From positions 1-64,000 of the forward strand of contig NZ_VOHC01000029.1 in assembly GCF_007859275.1 (NCBI RefSeq): a stretch of DNA of 64,000 nucleotides, given 5' to 3'. The notes beneath the pieces are model-generated. The model saw only the letters and a program-made list of their open reading frames with translations. It was not told the DNA's origin and searched no databases. Of the stretch, positions 44,703-53,218 are shown in pieces. Within the stretch, counting starts at the first letter, position 1; the number at the start of each line of letters is the position of its first letter. The position numbers were made by a program, and so were the translations under genes. Origin of the DNA: Planomicrobium sp. CPCC 101079 (GTDB taxonomy: Bacteria > Bacillota > Bacilli > Bacillales_A > Planococcaceae).

Positions 44703-45752
44703 TTATTCGTTTGCCATGCCCATGGATTTCAAGGCATCGGTGATGCGTTGTTCCTGATCCGCAAGCAATTGCTCGAACTCTTCAGAATTCTTATAGAACG
44801 GTTCCCAGCCTTTTGCTTCCAATTCAGCTTGCCATTCTTCGGTTTCCACCATTTCTTCAAGCTTTGTTGACCAGAATTCTTTCGCTTCCGGCGTCATTTC
44901 TTTCGGTCCGAAAATGCCTCTCCAAATTGCGAATTCTGCATCAATGCCGCTTTCTTTCAACGTTGGTACGTCTTCAAACGGCGCAGGCAATCTTTCAGGT
45001 GCATCCACTGCCAATACTTTAATCTTACCGGCTTCCAAAAACTCGCTGACTGATGAAGCTACACTTGCCAAGGCATCTGCATTGCCGCCAAGCAATGCTG
45101 TCATGGATTCGGATTTGCCGTCGTAAGGAATGTATTTAATTTTAGCCGCATCCAGGCCGTATTCATTGGCCGGAATCAGGAATGTCAGGTGATCAAGTGC
45201 ACCCGGTGCAGATCCGCCGGCAACCGATAATTCAGAAGGGTTGGCTTTCATATGTTCGAAAAGCGATTGCAGATCATCGAACTCTGAATCCGCTCCGACT
45301 GCAATCACGCCGTAATCCTGGAACAATGCAGCAATCGGTGTGGTGTCTTTATAGCCGTATGGAGTATTTGCTTCTTTTTTCAGGTTGTTGATGAGTAATG
45401 TCGGTGAAGAAAGGAATAGTTTATAATCGTCTTTCGTATCCTGGGTGGCGTATTCAGACATGAAGACAGTTCCCCCTCCCCCCGGTTTCGGTTCAACAGT
45501 CATCTGCTGTTCAACAAGGCCGGTATCGGAAAGAATTTTCGTAACGGAACGAAGGGCTGTATCGAATGCGCCGCCTGCGCCAGAAGGGGCAATAAAGGTG
45601 ACTGGCTTTTCAGGGTAGTTTGAAGCTTCGGATCCGCCGCTTGTGGCTTCCCCAGCGGCTCCTTCATTGCTTCCGCTTCCGCATGCTGCCAAGAAGACTG
45701 TTAACACAAGAACCAGCATCACCATTATTCCGGACTTAAGATTTTTAACCAT
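44703..45752 (-). CDS. tctC: Tripartite tricarboxylate transporter receptor lipoprotein (TctC)
   Basis: A 349-residue receptor. The lipobox FLAAC places the lipid anchor at Cys24. The Bug/TctC fold is seen in YPEKPVTFIAPSGAGGAFDT, GGSAPGALDHL and PYDGKSESMTALLGGNADA. Bug receptors bind di- or tricarboxylates through two water-bridged loops. ATG 45752 follows AAGGAGGAATTG. Its partners suggest a C6-C7 tricarboxylate such as oxalomesaconate or a relative. Confidence 0.94.
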   Translation of the reverse strand: MVKNLKSGIMVMLVLVLTVFLAACGSGSNEGAAGEATSGGSEASNYPEKPVTFIAPSGAGGAFDTALRSVTKILSDTGLVEQQMTVEPKPGGGGTVFMSEYATQDTKDDYKLFLSSPTLLINNLKKEANTPYGYKDTTPIAALFQDYGVIAVGADSEFDDLQSLFEHMKANPSELSVAGGSAPGALDHLTFLIPANEYGLDAAKIKYIPYDGKSESMTALLGGNADALASVASSVSEFLEAGKIKVLAVDAPERLPAPFEDVPTLKESGIDAEFAIWRGIFGPKEMTPEAKEFWSTKLEEMVETEEWQAELEAKGWEPFYKNSEEFEQLLADQEQRITDALKSMGMANE

Positions 45753-45767
45753 TTCAATTCCTCCTTT

Positions 45768-46655
45768 TTATGTTTGCGATTGAATTGCTTTGATGACGTC
45801 CCGGTAGCTGTCAGGAACTTGGGCGTTAAACTGTTCTTTCAATCCCATATCAACAAGTGATTGAAGTACGGTTTTTGTTTGAATAGACATATAAGGTGCG
45901 ACTTGCGCTTCCTCAAGTGTTTTAATGACTTCTTCCATTTCCGTCACGCGCCGTTCCGCGTGTATGGCAGTCCGGGTAATCAGCAGGTCCGCCAGTTCTT
46001 CAAGCGGCTGGCCAGTGAGGGTATTTTCAATGGAAGCTAGGATTTCTTTATCGACATTGAAATGATAACTGGCGTGCATGGTCTCAATTAACAGGGAAGT
46101 GAATCCTTTCATAAAGATGCTTCGACACATCTTCATGGCGGAAGCGCTTCCGGCATGCTCATTGACGACGGTAATATTCATTTCAAAAGGAGACATGATG
46201 TCTTTGAGTACCGTTGCGCCATTGCCGCTTGCCATAATCGGCACTTGATGGCGGTGCTTAGGCACCGGCTCCATGACAGCACCGTCAACAAATCGACTAT
46301 TGGCGCCACGGACAGCTTCGTCGATTTGTTTTTTCACTTCGGGTGAAGCGGAATTCAGGTCGACATAAATGTGGTCTTCTTTCAGAAAAGGCGCGACTTC
46401 TTGTGCGATGCCCACTGCGAATTTTGCGCTGGTGGCACAGAAGATGATAGCGGCATGCGAAAGGAGCTCCTGCAGTGAACCGACAAGCGTTACCTGCGTC
46501 TTGTCGGCGCGAGCATGGATGGCTGGGCCGAAGCGCTCATCATCCTGCATCTTGTCGAAGCTGTATATCTCCTTGATGCCGGCTGAATGGAGCCCATCAC
46601 ATATATTGAAGGCGGCTTCTCCGAAACCGATAAAACCAATAACAGGATTCTTCAA
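45768..46655 (-). CDS. NAD(P)-binding dehydrogenase of the 6-phosphogluconate dehydrogenase-like / DUF1932 type
   Basis: A 295-residue protein. The N-terminal Rossmann loop is IGFIGFGEAAFNICDGL, followed by IIFCATSAKFAV and YVDLNSASPEVK of the beta-hydroxyacid dehydrogenase group. The catalytic-like lysine is in SASAMKMCRSIFMKGF. The C-terminal half matches the DUF1932 helical domain. It would oxidise or reduce an intermediate of the tricarboxylate pathway; the substrate is unknown. ATG 46655 follows AAGGAGGATTCTG. Confidence 0.83.
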   Translation of the reverse strand: MKNPVIGFIGFGEAAFNICDGLHSAGIKEIYSFDKMQDDERFGPAIHARADKTQVTLVGSLQELLSHAAIIFCATSAKFAVGIAQEVAPFLKEDHIYVDLNSASPEVKKQIDEAVRGANSRFVDGAVMEPVPKHRHQVPIMASGNGATVLKDIMSPFEMNITVVNEHAGSASAMKMCRSIFMKGFTSLLIETMHASYHFNVDKEILASIENTLTGQPLEELADLLITRTAIHAERRVTEMEEVIKTLEEAQVAPYMSIQTKTVLQSLVDMGLKEQFNAQVPDSYRDVIKAIQSQT

Positions 46656-46684
46656 TTCAGAATCCTCCTTTCTAGAATGGAATG

Positions 46685-47065
46685 CTAGAGGACGGCAGTC
46701 ATTTCGATTTGGACCCGGAGTCCTTCCCGTAAGTCTTGAAGGGTACTATGGCGGGCCGGACGGTTGTTTTCATCTGGAAACATTTTCAGCCATTCCTGGT
46801 TGACCACTTTCTTGTATTCGCGGTCTGTGACAGAGACGCTCAAGTGGGCAATATCGTCTGTTGAACCGCCGGCAATTTCTACAATTTCTTTTAGGTAGTG
46901 GAAAAGGTTTGCCACTTCCTCCTCGACTTTTTCAGGGACCTCACCAGTTTCGGGATCGGAACCGATAATTGCGGAAGTATAGACCATATTGCCAATTTTA
47001 ACGGCTGTCGGAATGGGATTCTGGTGATTAGATCCTTTGACATGAAGCACGATACGTTTTGCCAT
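46685..47065 (-). CDS. RidA/YjgF-family protein
   Basis: A 126-residue trimeric-type RidA fold protein (GNMVYTSAIIGSDPETGEVP and HLSVSVTDREYKKVVNQEW). True RidA enzymes hydrolyse reactive enamines and imines, using an arginine near residue 105; an Arg-rich part is present at NNRPARHST. In catabolic operons such proteins may act as tautomerases or deaminases. ATG 47065 follows AGAGGTGTACAAC. Confidence 0.88.
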   Translation of the reverse strand: MAKRIVLHVKGSNHQNPIPTAVKIGNMVYTSAIIGSDPETGEVPEKVEEEVANLFHYLKEIVEIAGGSTDDIAHLSVSVTDREYKKVVNQEWLKMFPDENNRPARHSTLQDLREGLRVQIEMTAVL

Positions 47066-47092
47066 GTTGTACACCTCTTTCGAAAAAATATA

Positions 47093-47794
47093 TTAGTATT
47101 TAAGAAGTTCTTCTTCGGTTTCGCAATAGCGGACGCCTTCATTTTCAAGGACGGGGCGCAAGTTGTAGAAGTCCACGCTGATTTGGCCGTTTGCAATTTT
47201 TTCTTTTGTCTTTTGTTCTTTTTCCAGGCGTTTATAGGATGCTTCCAAAGTTTGTTCCAGATCCTCTTGCTTCACTACGACGACACCATCGTCATCGGCA
47301 AGGATGAGATCACCCGGATGGACACTTACGCCGCCGCATGCAGCAGGGGCGTTGACCCAGCCGCCACGGTTCTTGGTAGTGCCGCGAGATGTGATGGCTC
47401 GGCACCAGACAGGAAAGTTCATATCGCGCAACTGGATCGCATCCCGGATGCCGGAATCGATGATGACGCCTTTAACACCTTTTTTTATCAAGGCTGTCAC
47501 AATTAGCTCACCGATCATGCCTGCTTCAAATTCACCGATGGTGGTGATTACCAGAACATCCCCCGGTTTGCAGACCTCGACGGCTGCATGGATCATTAGG
47601 TTGTCACCGGCGGGGCAGGTCACCGTCACTGCCGGCCCAACCAATAAAGTCTCCTGGATGACGGGGATGAAACCTGTCTCCATCAACCCTAATTTGCCTT
47701 GCGCTTCGTAGACCGTAGAGACATCGAGCTGTTCGAACGCTTCGATGAATTTTTGATTCGGACGTTTGATGTTTTTTAATACGTATTTCTCCAT
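47093..47794 (-). CDS. RraA-family aldolase, likely 4-carboxy-4-hydroxy-2-oxoadipate (CHA/HMG) aldolase
   Basis: A 233-residue class II, metal-dependent pyruvate aldolase of the RraA family. The signature GVIIDSGIRDAIQLRD carries the metal-binding Asp and substrate-binding Arg. This family includes GalC/LigK/HMG aldolase, which splits CHA to pyruvate and oxaloacetate. The immediately upstream gene, coupled by an ATGA overlap, resembles the hydratase that makes CHA, which strongly supports this role. ATG 47794 follows GGAGGTGAATTTAACTG. Confidence 0.85.
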   Translation of the reverse strand: MEKYVLKNIKRPNQKFIEAFEQLDVSTVYEAQGKLGLMETGFIPVIQETLLVGPAVTVTCPAGDNLMIHAAVEVCKPGDVLVITTIGEFEAGMIGELIVTALIKKGVKGVIIDSGIRDAIQLRDMNFPVWCRAITSRGTTKNRGGWVNAPAACGGVSVHPGDLILADDDGVVVVKQEDLEQTLEASYKRLEKEQKTKEKIANGQISVDFYNLRPVLENEGVRYCETEEELLKY

Positions 47795-48525
47795 CAGTTA
47801 AATTCACCTCCTACATATGGGAAGAAGCGACTGAAGGCTTCAGCATATTGATATTCATTGTTGCCGGAGCATCTTCTCGCATGATTGCCTCGCAGTTTTG
47901 CTTTCGCCCCGTAATAATCAATCAAATGCTTTTGGGCTTTAAAGCAATTCATTGCAGCTTCTTTTTGTTCAAAAGTCTCAGTGATATCAATAATGACCTC
48001 AGGCTTGAAGTCGCTAATTTCGGATTGGTGGGGTTCAAAACCGAAAATACGAGCTTGTTTTGCAGTTTGTGTTCCTTCTATGCGTACTCCATTTGAAGTA
48101 GAGAGAACAGCCGCATCGAATACGAATTTAGAAACGGTTTCATGATCAGGATTAAAAGCATCACGCGGTCCATGAGTCAATATATGATGAGGTTGGACTT
48201 CACGGATTTTTCGAACCAACCTTTCCATCCGTTCCTCGTTAAGAGTCATATGATAATCCTGAAAGTCCCAAATTTCGAAATTGTCGATTCCCAAATGTTT
48301 GGTAGCGCTTTCAATTTCACCTTTTCGATGATTTTTCACATTCTCCAATGTTTGGTCATCAATTTTCCATAGGTCATTCGATTCTCCCCGAGCACCATAG
48401 CTGAGGATTACTAAATGAACCTTAGCACCGTGTTTGGCATATTTCGCAATCGTGCCACCACCGCGCCAGACAAAATCCGCCGCATGTGCACTTACCACTA
48501 AAAGATTCGTTTGTTCGTTAATCAT
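47794..48525 (-). CDS. PIG-L superfamily hydratase, 4-oxalomesaconate hydratase (GalB)-like
   Basis: A 243-residue PIG-L/LmbE-fold protein. The N-terminal motif VVSAHAADFVWRGGGTIA replaces the deacetylase AHPDD signature. From memory this is the form found in Pseudomonas GalB (SAHSADFVWR), which hydrates 4-oxalomesaconate to CHA. Other shared parts are SYGARGES, ILTHGPRDAFNPDHE and GFEPHQSE. ATG 48525 follows GAGGAGGAACAAA. It is the first gene of the operon and overlaps the aldolase gene by ATGA. If not this reaction, then a related hydration or deacylation. Confidence 0.82.
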   Translation of the reverse strand: MINEQTNLLVVSAHAADFVWRGGGTIAKYAKHGAKVHLVILSYGARGESNDLWKIDDQTLENVKNHRKGEIESATKHLGIDNFEIWDFQDYHMTLNEERMERLVRKIREVQPHHILTHGPRDAFNPDHETVSKFVFDAAVLSTSNGVRIEGTQTAKQARIFGFEPHQSEISDFKPEVIIDITETFEQKEAAMNCFKAQKHLIDYYGAKAKLRGNHARRCSGNNEYQYAEAFSRFFPYVGGEFN

Positions 48526-48544
48526 TTTGTTCCTCCTCATCGTC

Positions 48545-48575
48545 AACAATTTTATTGATAAAATTGTTTAACAAT
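48545..48575. promoter_or_regulatory. Overlapping GntR operators of the Tct operon
   Basis: AACAATTTTAT-TG-ATAAAATTGTT (48545-48568) is a perfect palindrome. ATTGTTTAACAAT (48563-48575) overlaps it and matches the operator at 49409. Both lie just downstream of the promoter start point. Confidence 0.7.
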
Positions 48576-48590
48576 ATTGATTACAATGTG

Positions 48591-48619
48591 AGTGTAAAAT
48601 AATTCATATTGTCTGTCAA
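48591..48619 (-). promoter_or_regulatory. SigA promoter of the galB-like/tct operon
   Basis: On the minus strand TTGACA (48619-48614) and TACACT (48596-48591) are separated by 17 bases. Operators at 48545-48575 lie in the initially transcribed region, so the repressor would act as a roadblock. Confidence 0.75.
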
Positions 48620-48694
48620 TACTAATTTTTCTGATAAATTAACAGGGAGAAGATGATTATTAGTAGAAAATAGCTGTATCAAGCGGTTTTAGGC

Positions 48695-48722
48695 AAAAAA
48701 AAAAAAAACGGACAATGTCCGT
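48695..48722 (-). terminator. Terminator after the upstream GntR gene
   Basis: Minus strand ACGGAC-ATT-GTCCGT is followed by a run of 14 T. It lies right at the stop of the gene at 48724 and separates it from the catabolic operon. Confidence 0.85.
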
Positions 48723-48723
48723 A

Positions 48724-49365
48724 TTATAAAAGTAAATTAAAATTGTCTTGGATAGTCTTGCGGACATTGGCAATGTGATTAGTTATCGCTTTTTCCGCCA
48801 AGTTAGCATCCCTTGATTTGAAAGCTTGGACAATTTGTGAATGTTCTTGATAAGATTTTTCATTTCTCCCGGGAATGAGAATTGTACGGAAATGATATCT
48901 GGACAATTGGGTTTTGATCATATTGATGATTTCGACAGCTTGGGGATTCCGCGCGGCTTGATAAATGACGCTATGAAATTCTTTGTTCAAAGCGGAATAA
49001 TCATCAAACTGGTAAAGATCGAGGCTGCTCTTCATACGGGTAAGAATCGATTCCAAATTTTCCAATTGCTCATTGGTAATGGAGGCAACGGCGTTTCGTG
49101 TCACAAGTCCTTCCAACACTTCCCGTATTTCCAGGAAGTTTAATATTTCGTCCAATGTAAATGATTTAATGAAAGCGCCCCGGTTCTTTTCAATATAGAC
49201 CAGGTTTTCTCTTTCAAGCTGCAGCAACGCTTTTTTTACCGTATTGCGGCTAACTCCGATGGCCTCTGAGAGATCAGCTTCCGTCAAACGCTGCGAGGGC
49301 TTGTAAGTGCCATCTAGTATACGGTTTTTAATATAGTCATATGTATGGTCAATGGGTCTGGTCAT
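48724..49365 (-). CDS. GntR-family (FCD) regulator, promoter-proximal copy
   Basis: A 213-residue regulator with the winged helix RLTEADLSEAIGVSRNTVKK and an FCD ligand domain (EIREVLEGLVTRNA, SRYHFRTILIPGR). It is a paralogue of the protein at 40657. ATG 49365 follows AAGGGGATTGCT. It has its own promoter with an operator in the spacer and its own terminator. It likely represses itself and the Tct/GalB-like operon, released by the imported acid or a breakdown product. Confidence 0.91.
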   Translation of the reverse strand: MTRPIDHTYDYIKNRILDGTYKPSQRLTEADLSEAIGVSRNTVKKALLQLERENLVYIEKNRGAFIKSFTLDEILNFLEIREVLEGLVTRNAVASITNEQLENLESILTRMKSSLDLYQFDDYSALNKEFHSVIYQAARNPQAVEIINMIKTQLSRYHFRTILIPGRNEKSYQEHSQIVQAFKSRDANLAEKAITNHIANVRKTIQDNFNLLL

Positions 49366-49397
49366 AGCAATCCCCTTAATGATGATTTTGTCTTTTC

Positions 49398-49426
49398 ATT
49401 ATACCTAAATTGTTGAACAATCTCAA
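49398..49426 (-). promoter_or_regulatory. Promoter with embedded operator of the GntR gene
   Basis: Minus strand TTGAGA (49426-49421), 17 bases, TATAAT (49403-49398). The palindrome ATTGTT-C-AACAAT (49421-49409) fills most of the spacer, a typical place for autorepression. Confidence 0.75.
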
Positions 49427-50430
49427 AAGAATACAAAAAGGGGTATTGATAAAAAATGACTAGAATTTCAAAGAGGTCTCAACTAACAAAAATATTTCAA
49501 TTATTTTAAAAAAGACATCTTCTTTTTAAATAGAGAGTATCCATTATTATAATAATTGCTATTTTGAGACCGTCAAGAATTATGTGTAAATAGATAAATT
49601 GTTTTCTTGTATGTAGTTCACTAAGCCTGTTTGGACATCTCGGCCAGCTCCGCTCGAGCTTGATTGAATCCTAAGTGGCAGCGGGGGTTATTTGAACATT
49701 TAATTAGAGATAATTAAACCATTGATCCATCTTGCATGGGTTGGCGGCTTATGTGCATTGGTTGCTTCTCTTTTGTCATTGGTCAGCTATTGATTGGATT
49801 CAAAAGAAAGCTTTTCGGATTCTGAAGCGTATGAAGGGTCAAAAGTATAAGAGGCAATGAGCATTCTGCATTTGGCAGGATGTTTTTTTATTTTTCAGGA
49901 ATTGTTATGAGTTTGCATATCGTTGGTGTGTCGGAAGTTACACAGATAAAAAATTGAAAGAACTAAAGTAGGGAGGAAAAGAAATATAAGGTTCAATAAA
50001 ATTCTGATCGCTATTCGAATTAATTGCCTTCCTACTAGAGATTTTAGAATAAAAGCCTGAAAGAAAACGGATCAACCGGTTTTCTTCCAGACTTTACTAT
50101 TAGAGTTATTTTAAATTAGTGCGTTTTCAAAAGCTTCACTAAAACATGACAATTTTTGCAATCAGCAAAATCATCAATCAAATTTTCTAATTCAAATAAA
50201 CTAAACAAACTATTTTGAAAATAGATGCAAAAGAGGTTTAAAAGGAAATTTATAGGTAAATATATACTAGTAGATAATGGGTATAAGTAATCAAAAATTT
50301 TGAATTATAAGATAAAAGAAATGGGTTTGAGGGGGCAAAAGAAAAAGTTTGGTGAAGGATCGATTTTATTTTTATCTTTATAATTTTGCTTAGTCGATAT
50401 AAAAAATCGTCAAATGCTAAAAAAGGTGAG
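49427..50430. other. Gene-free stretch of about 1 kb
   Basis: AT-rich sequence with no supported gene. It contains an imperfect hairpin at 50053-50098. A 62-codon minus frame (50250-50438) has no ribosome site and biased AT composition only. Confidence 0.5.
50053..50098. terminator. Imperfect terminator-like hairpin
   Basis: CTGAAAGAAAACGG and CCGGTTTTCTTCCAG pair around ATCAA with few mismatches. The minus-strand product ends in CTTTTATTCT. No gene is directly beside it. Confidence 0.45.
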
Positions 50431-50439
50431 AAATACATA

Positions 50440-50538
50440 ATGGATCTAGGAAGGGCATTTAAGATAGAGCAAATAGAAGCTGCGCATGAAATCTACAGAT
50501 TAAGCATTACCAGCTATCCAACCATTTATTGTTTGTAA
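50440..50538 (+). CDS. Small ORF (32 aa), uncertain
   Basis: ATG 50440 follows AAAAAAGGTGAG. The product (MDLGRAFKIEQIEAAHEIYR and 12 more residues) is mixed helical and resembles no family I know. It ends 37 bases before the next gene and could be a truncated member of the small unknown genes here. Confidence 0.3.
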   Translation: MDLGRAFKIEQIEAAHEIYRLSITSYPTIYCL

Positions 50539-50574
50539 GAGGGATAAATCCAATATCAAAAAGGGGCATCGGAA

Positions 50575-50937
50575 ATGCTGAAAAATCAATCTGCGCTTCA
50601 AAATTCAACTGCTTATTATTTCAACAGATCAAAAGATACAAACAAGGAAAATGAGTCAACCGTTATTACCTTGTTTGCCCGCTTAACCAGGGAACTTACT
50701 TGGGATGATGGTTTCGATACATATAAAAAAATAGAAACATTCTGGGTGGATATAGAGGATATCGAAATGGAAGAAGCAACTGAGAAAATGAAGAGTTTGC
50801 CTAACTGCATGCAATACTACAAAATTTCAGAGAAAGTCTTTCACGATCTGTATCAATTGTCAAAAAACTGTCCGAAAGAACTGTACTACGTAACGCCTTT
50901 TCATCAAGAATCATTCAGGGAGAAGTTTATTACGTGA
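50575..50937 (+). CDS. Hypothetical protein (120 aa)
   Basis: A soluble, acidic protein without signal or membrane segment. ATG 50575 follows AAAAAGGGGCATC. It contains two aromatic-rich parts (KKIETFWVDIEDIEME, KISEKVFHDLYQLSK). The family is not recognised. It lies among other small genes of unknown function. Confidence 0.55.
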   Translation: MLKNQSALQNSTAYYFNRSKDTNKENESTVITLFARLTRELTWDDGFDTYKKIETFWVDIEDIEMEEATEKMKSLPNCMQYYKISEKVFHDLYQLSKNCPKELYYVTPFHQESFREKFIT

Positions 50938-51039
50938 ATCCACTTTCGGCAATACATAGCTTGAAAACATCCGGTACTGTCGGATGTTTTCTTTTTAGGT
51001 AGCAGTGCGGCCTTGCTTATGTGCACAAGAGTGGGACAA

Positions 51040-51306
51040 TCATTTTCTGGGGTTGATAATAAAACTGACATAACTATCGGTGTCTGGTGGCAGGTAATCA
51101 TTGATGAAAATTGCAGCCTGTTCAATAGACGTAAACTTCCAAAGAAAATCTGTCGCCGTGTCTGAAATATAAAAAGTGTCGGTAGCCTTGAGAAACCAAA
51201 CTTTCAAGCTCTTGGTTTGCTCTTTATCCACATAAGCCTGTGAAGTATCAGTCCCTAAAGATCTACGTAAAACGGACAGTAATTCAATTATTTCTTTGGG
51301 ATTCAT
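51040..51306 (-). CDS. Hypothetical protein (88 aa), paralogue of the 51471 gene
   Basis: A small soluble protein starting at ATG 51306 after AAAAGGAGAAG. A helical start is followed by short strands (SLKVWFLKATDTFYISDTAT) and a helix (SIEQAAIFINDYLP). The same plan recurs in the protein at 51471. The family was not recognised. Confidence 0.6.
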   Translation of the reverse strand: MNPKEIIELLSVLRRSLGTDTSQAYVDKEQTKSLKVWFLKATDTFYISDTATDFLWKFTSIEQAAIFINDYLPPDTDSYVSFIINPRK

Positions 51307-51451
51307 TTGAACTTCTCCTTTTCTGTGAATGGAAAGGGACTAAGAAAAGTCTGGTAGAATCCATGAAACATTAATGATGTTAGGGGATGTTATGTTCTTA
51401 AGGTATTAGGATTGAGGCCAATTTGATCTTTAAAACATTACGCAGCAACTA

Positions 51452-51478
51452 TAAAAAAACCCCTGAAAAATCAGGAGT
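51452..51478 (-). terminator. Terminator of the 51471 gene
   Basis: Minus strand CTCCTGA-TTTT-TCAGGGG is followed by a run of seven T. The stop codon of the gene lies in the stem. Confidence 0.8.
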
Positions 51479-51713
51479 TAGTAGTAAAATCTTTGGATTC
51501 AAGAAAGCTGAGGATAAACGCTGCGGTATTCTCAATCGAATCATTATGCCAAACTTTTTGGACAGCAGGCTCTGAGATTTCAAACGTTCTGGTGCCTGGC
51601 AAGCAGCGGACAGACAGAACACGATCTTCATCAGATACGAAAGTCTGGGTGATTCTGGAGTTATTATATTCGCAAATCGTTTCTAAAAAGAGCTTAATGC
51701 TTTCAATTTTCAT
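51471..51713 (-). CDS. Hypothetical protein (80 aa), paralogue of the 51040 gene
   Basis: A small soluble protein with the same layout as the one at 51040: helix, strands (VLSVRCLPGTRTFEISEPAV) and a final helix (SIENTAAFILSFLES). ATG 51713 follows AAAGGAAGTCC. The two probably arose by duplication. Function is unknown. Confidence 0.6.
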   Translation of the reverse strand: MKIESIKLFLETICEYNNSRITQTFVSDEDRVLSVRCLPGTRTFEISEPAVQKVWHNDSIENTAAFILSFLESKDFTTNS

Positions 51714-52162
51714 GGCATGGACTTCCTTTCCGACTATGGAAAGTGACTAAGAAAAGTCATTAAGAATCCATGTGATGCAACAGTACAAGCTTAACACGGA
51801 AACGTCTTAATAGATAGTTTGCAGGCTTTCCTCAATTATTAAGGAGCAACTGAAATCAATGCAATCGGGACACGGATTTCACTAGTCTGAAATAAATAGT
51901 GAGACGGATAATCCTACTCAGTTTTTTCAAACTGTATTTTATGTTTCATATCATCTATTTCCTTGTCTTTTATTGGAAGATTGTCCTTCGATAAACCAAT
52001 TATTAATCTTCAGCTTTAAAAGAATCTTAAATATAAAGAGAACATAAAAACTTGAAATAATAAGGAAATCAAAATCCTCTTTTATTGTTAGAAGAGGTCG
52101 TCTCGGAGAATGTCGCCGCTGGATAAGCTCTGGATACGGAAAAAATAGCTTTAGGAGGAATG
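51714..52162. other. Gene-free stretch
   Basis: AT-rich, no coding frame with support. A 78-codon minus frame at 51951-52187 runs through the terminator of the next gene and has no ribosome site. Confidence 0.5.
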
Positions 52163-52203
52163 AAAAAAAAACCGGCGGACCGCTCAATTACATAGGGTCC
52201 GCC
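52163..52203 (-). terminator. Terminator of the secreted repeat protein gene
   Basis: GGCGGACC (52174-52181) and GGTCCGCC (52196-52203) form a GC-rich stem; the minus-strand product continues GGTTTTTTTT. Confidence 0.8.
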
Positions 52204-52272
52204 AGCTGTTGTTCTAAACTCGTTCATCTTCTTTTTCTCTGATAACTTTTCAAGTCGACAGGTATAGCAATC

Positions 52273-52956
52273 TTACTTTCTTCCCATTCCGTGATGCTGG
52301 CCTTTCCCCAATACAGGGCGGTCAACGCCAAGCTCCGCTAATTCAGCTTCCGCTTCGTCGACGATCGCTTGTGCTTTCTCTTTCGTCGCTTCATCCAAAT
52401 CTGCAAAAAGATCTTGTTTTTCACGTTTTTCCGGCAAGCTGACTCCTAAAGCTTCCAATTGAGTACGAGCTTCTTCGTGTGTGATAGTACCGGCTTTTTC
52501 CTGATCACGGATAGCTTCTGCTTTTGCTTTTGCATCTTCATCCAAGTTAGAGAACAGATCTTGTTTTTCGCGTTTTTCAGGGAGAGCTGCGCCGAGTGCC
52601 TCAAGTTGCTCCTGAGCTTCTTCGCGGGTCAAGGTATCTTCTTTCAGCTGTTTCAGGATCGCTTGTGCTTTCGTTTTTGTTGCTTCATCCAGATTCGCAA
52701 AAAGGTCCTGTTTTTCACCTTTTTCCGGGACTGTAACTCCTAAAGCTTCTAATTCTTCTGCAACGCGGTTCTGGATCTCTTGTACCTTAGTTTTCGTCGC
52801 TTCATCCCATTCTTCGAAACCATGTCCATTTCGTTCTTTTGCTTCTGTTGATGGTGTTGTCGTGCCAGTCGATTCAGCAGCGTATGTGATCGTTCCTCCT
52901 ATAGCTCCTAAAGTCAAAGCTCCCGATAAAGCATAAGCAAATAATTTTTTTCTCAT
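52273..52956 (-). CDS. Secreted protein with three internal repeats
   Basis: A 227-residue protein with a clear signal peptide (cut near residue 27, TYAAES). The mature part is highly charged and helical. It has three units of about 41 residues, each with EKQDLF(A/S)NLDE, a helix, a short hinge (LTREEA, ITHEEA) and LEALG(V/A)xLPE. The units resemble DUF2680-type helical hairpins. The same hinge-helix module ends the beta-helix lipoprotein at 53219. ATG 52956 follows AAGGAGGAAG. A CiaR-like box precedes it. Function is unknown, probably cell-wall related. Confidence 0.8.
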   Translation of the reverse strand: MRKKLFAYALSGALTLGAIGGTITYAAESTGTTTPSTEAKERNGHGFEEWDEATKTKVQEIQNRVAEELEALGVTVPEKGEKQDLFANLDEATKTKAQAILKQLKEDTLTREEAQEQLEALGAALPEKREKQDLFSNLDEDAKAKAEAIRDQEKAGTITHEEARTQLEALGVSLPEKREKQDLFADLDEATKEKAQAIVDEAEAELAELGVDRPVLGKGQHHGMGRK

Positions 52957-53088
52957 TGTTTCTTCCTCCTTGAATAGAATATTTTCATTTCCGCAGGATA
53001 TGGTATAGCGCCATCGCCTCTTTTAATCAGATCTGGGGCTCGCAGTGGTTCCGTACCAAGTTGCTTGCTGAAATGTTTGTTGCTAAAG

Positions 53089-53123
53089 CTATTATTAAAA
53101 ATAAACCTTAAATCAACCTTAAA
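53089..53123 (-). promoter_or_regulatory. CiaR-like box and -10 before the repeat-protein gene
   Basis: On the minus strand TTTAAG-N5-TTTAAG (53123 to 53102, 11-bp period) is followed after five bases by AATAAT (53096-53091) and AG. It is the same layout as at 39043 and 57571. Confidence 0.78.
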
Positions 53124-53218
53124 ATCCAAGAGCAGATTTTTTCCGGCAATGGAAGAGAATATACAAACGAGCAGCAGAGCAAATTTAAGTATGGCAGGGC
53201 AAAAAATTTCTTCAATCG

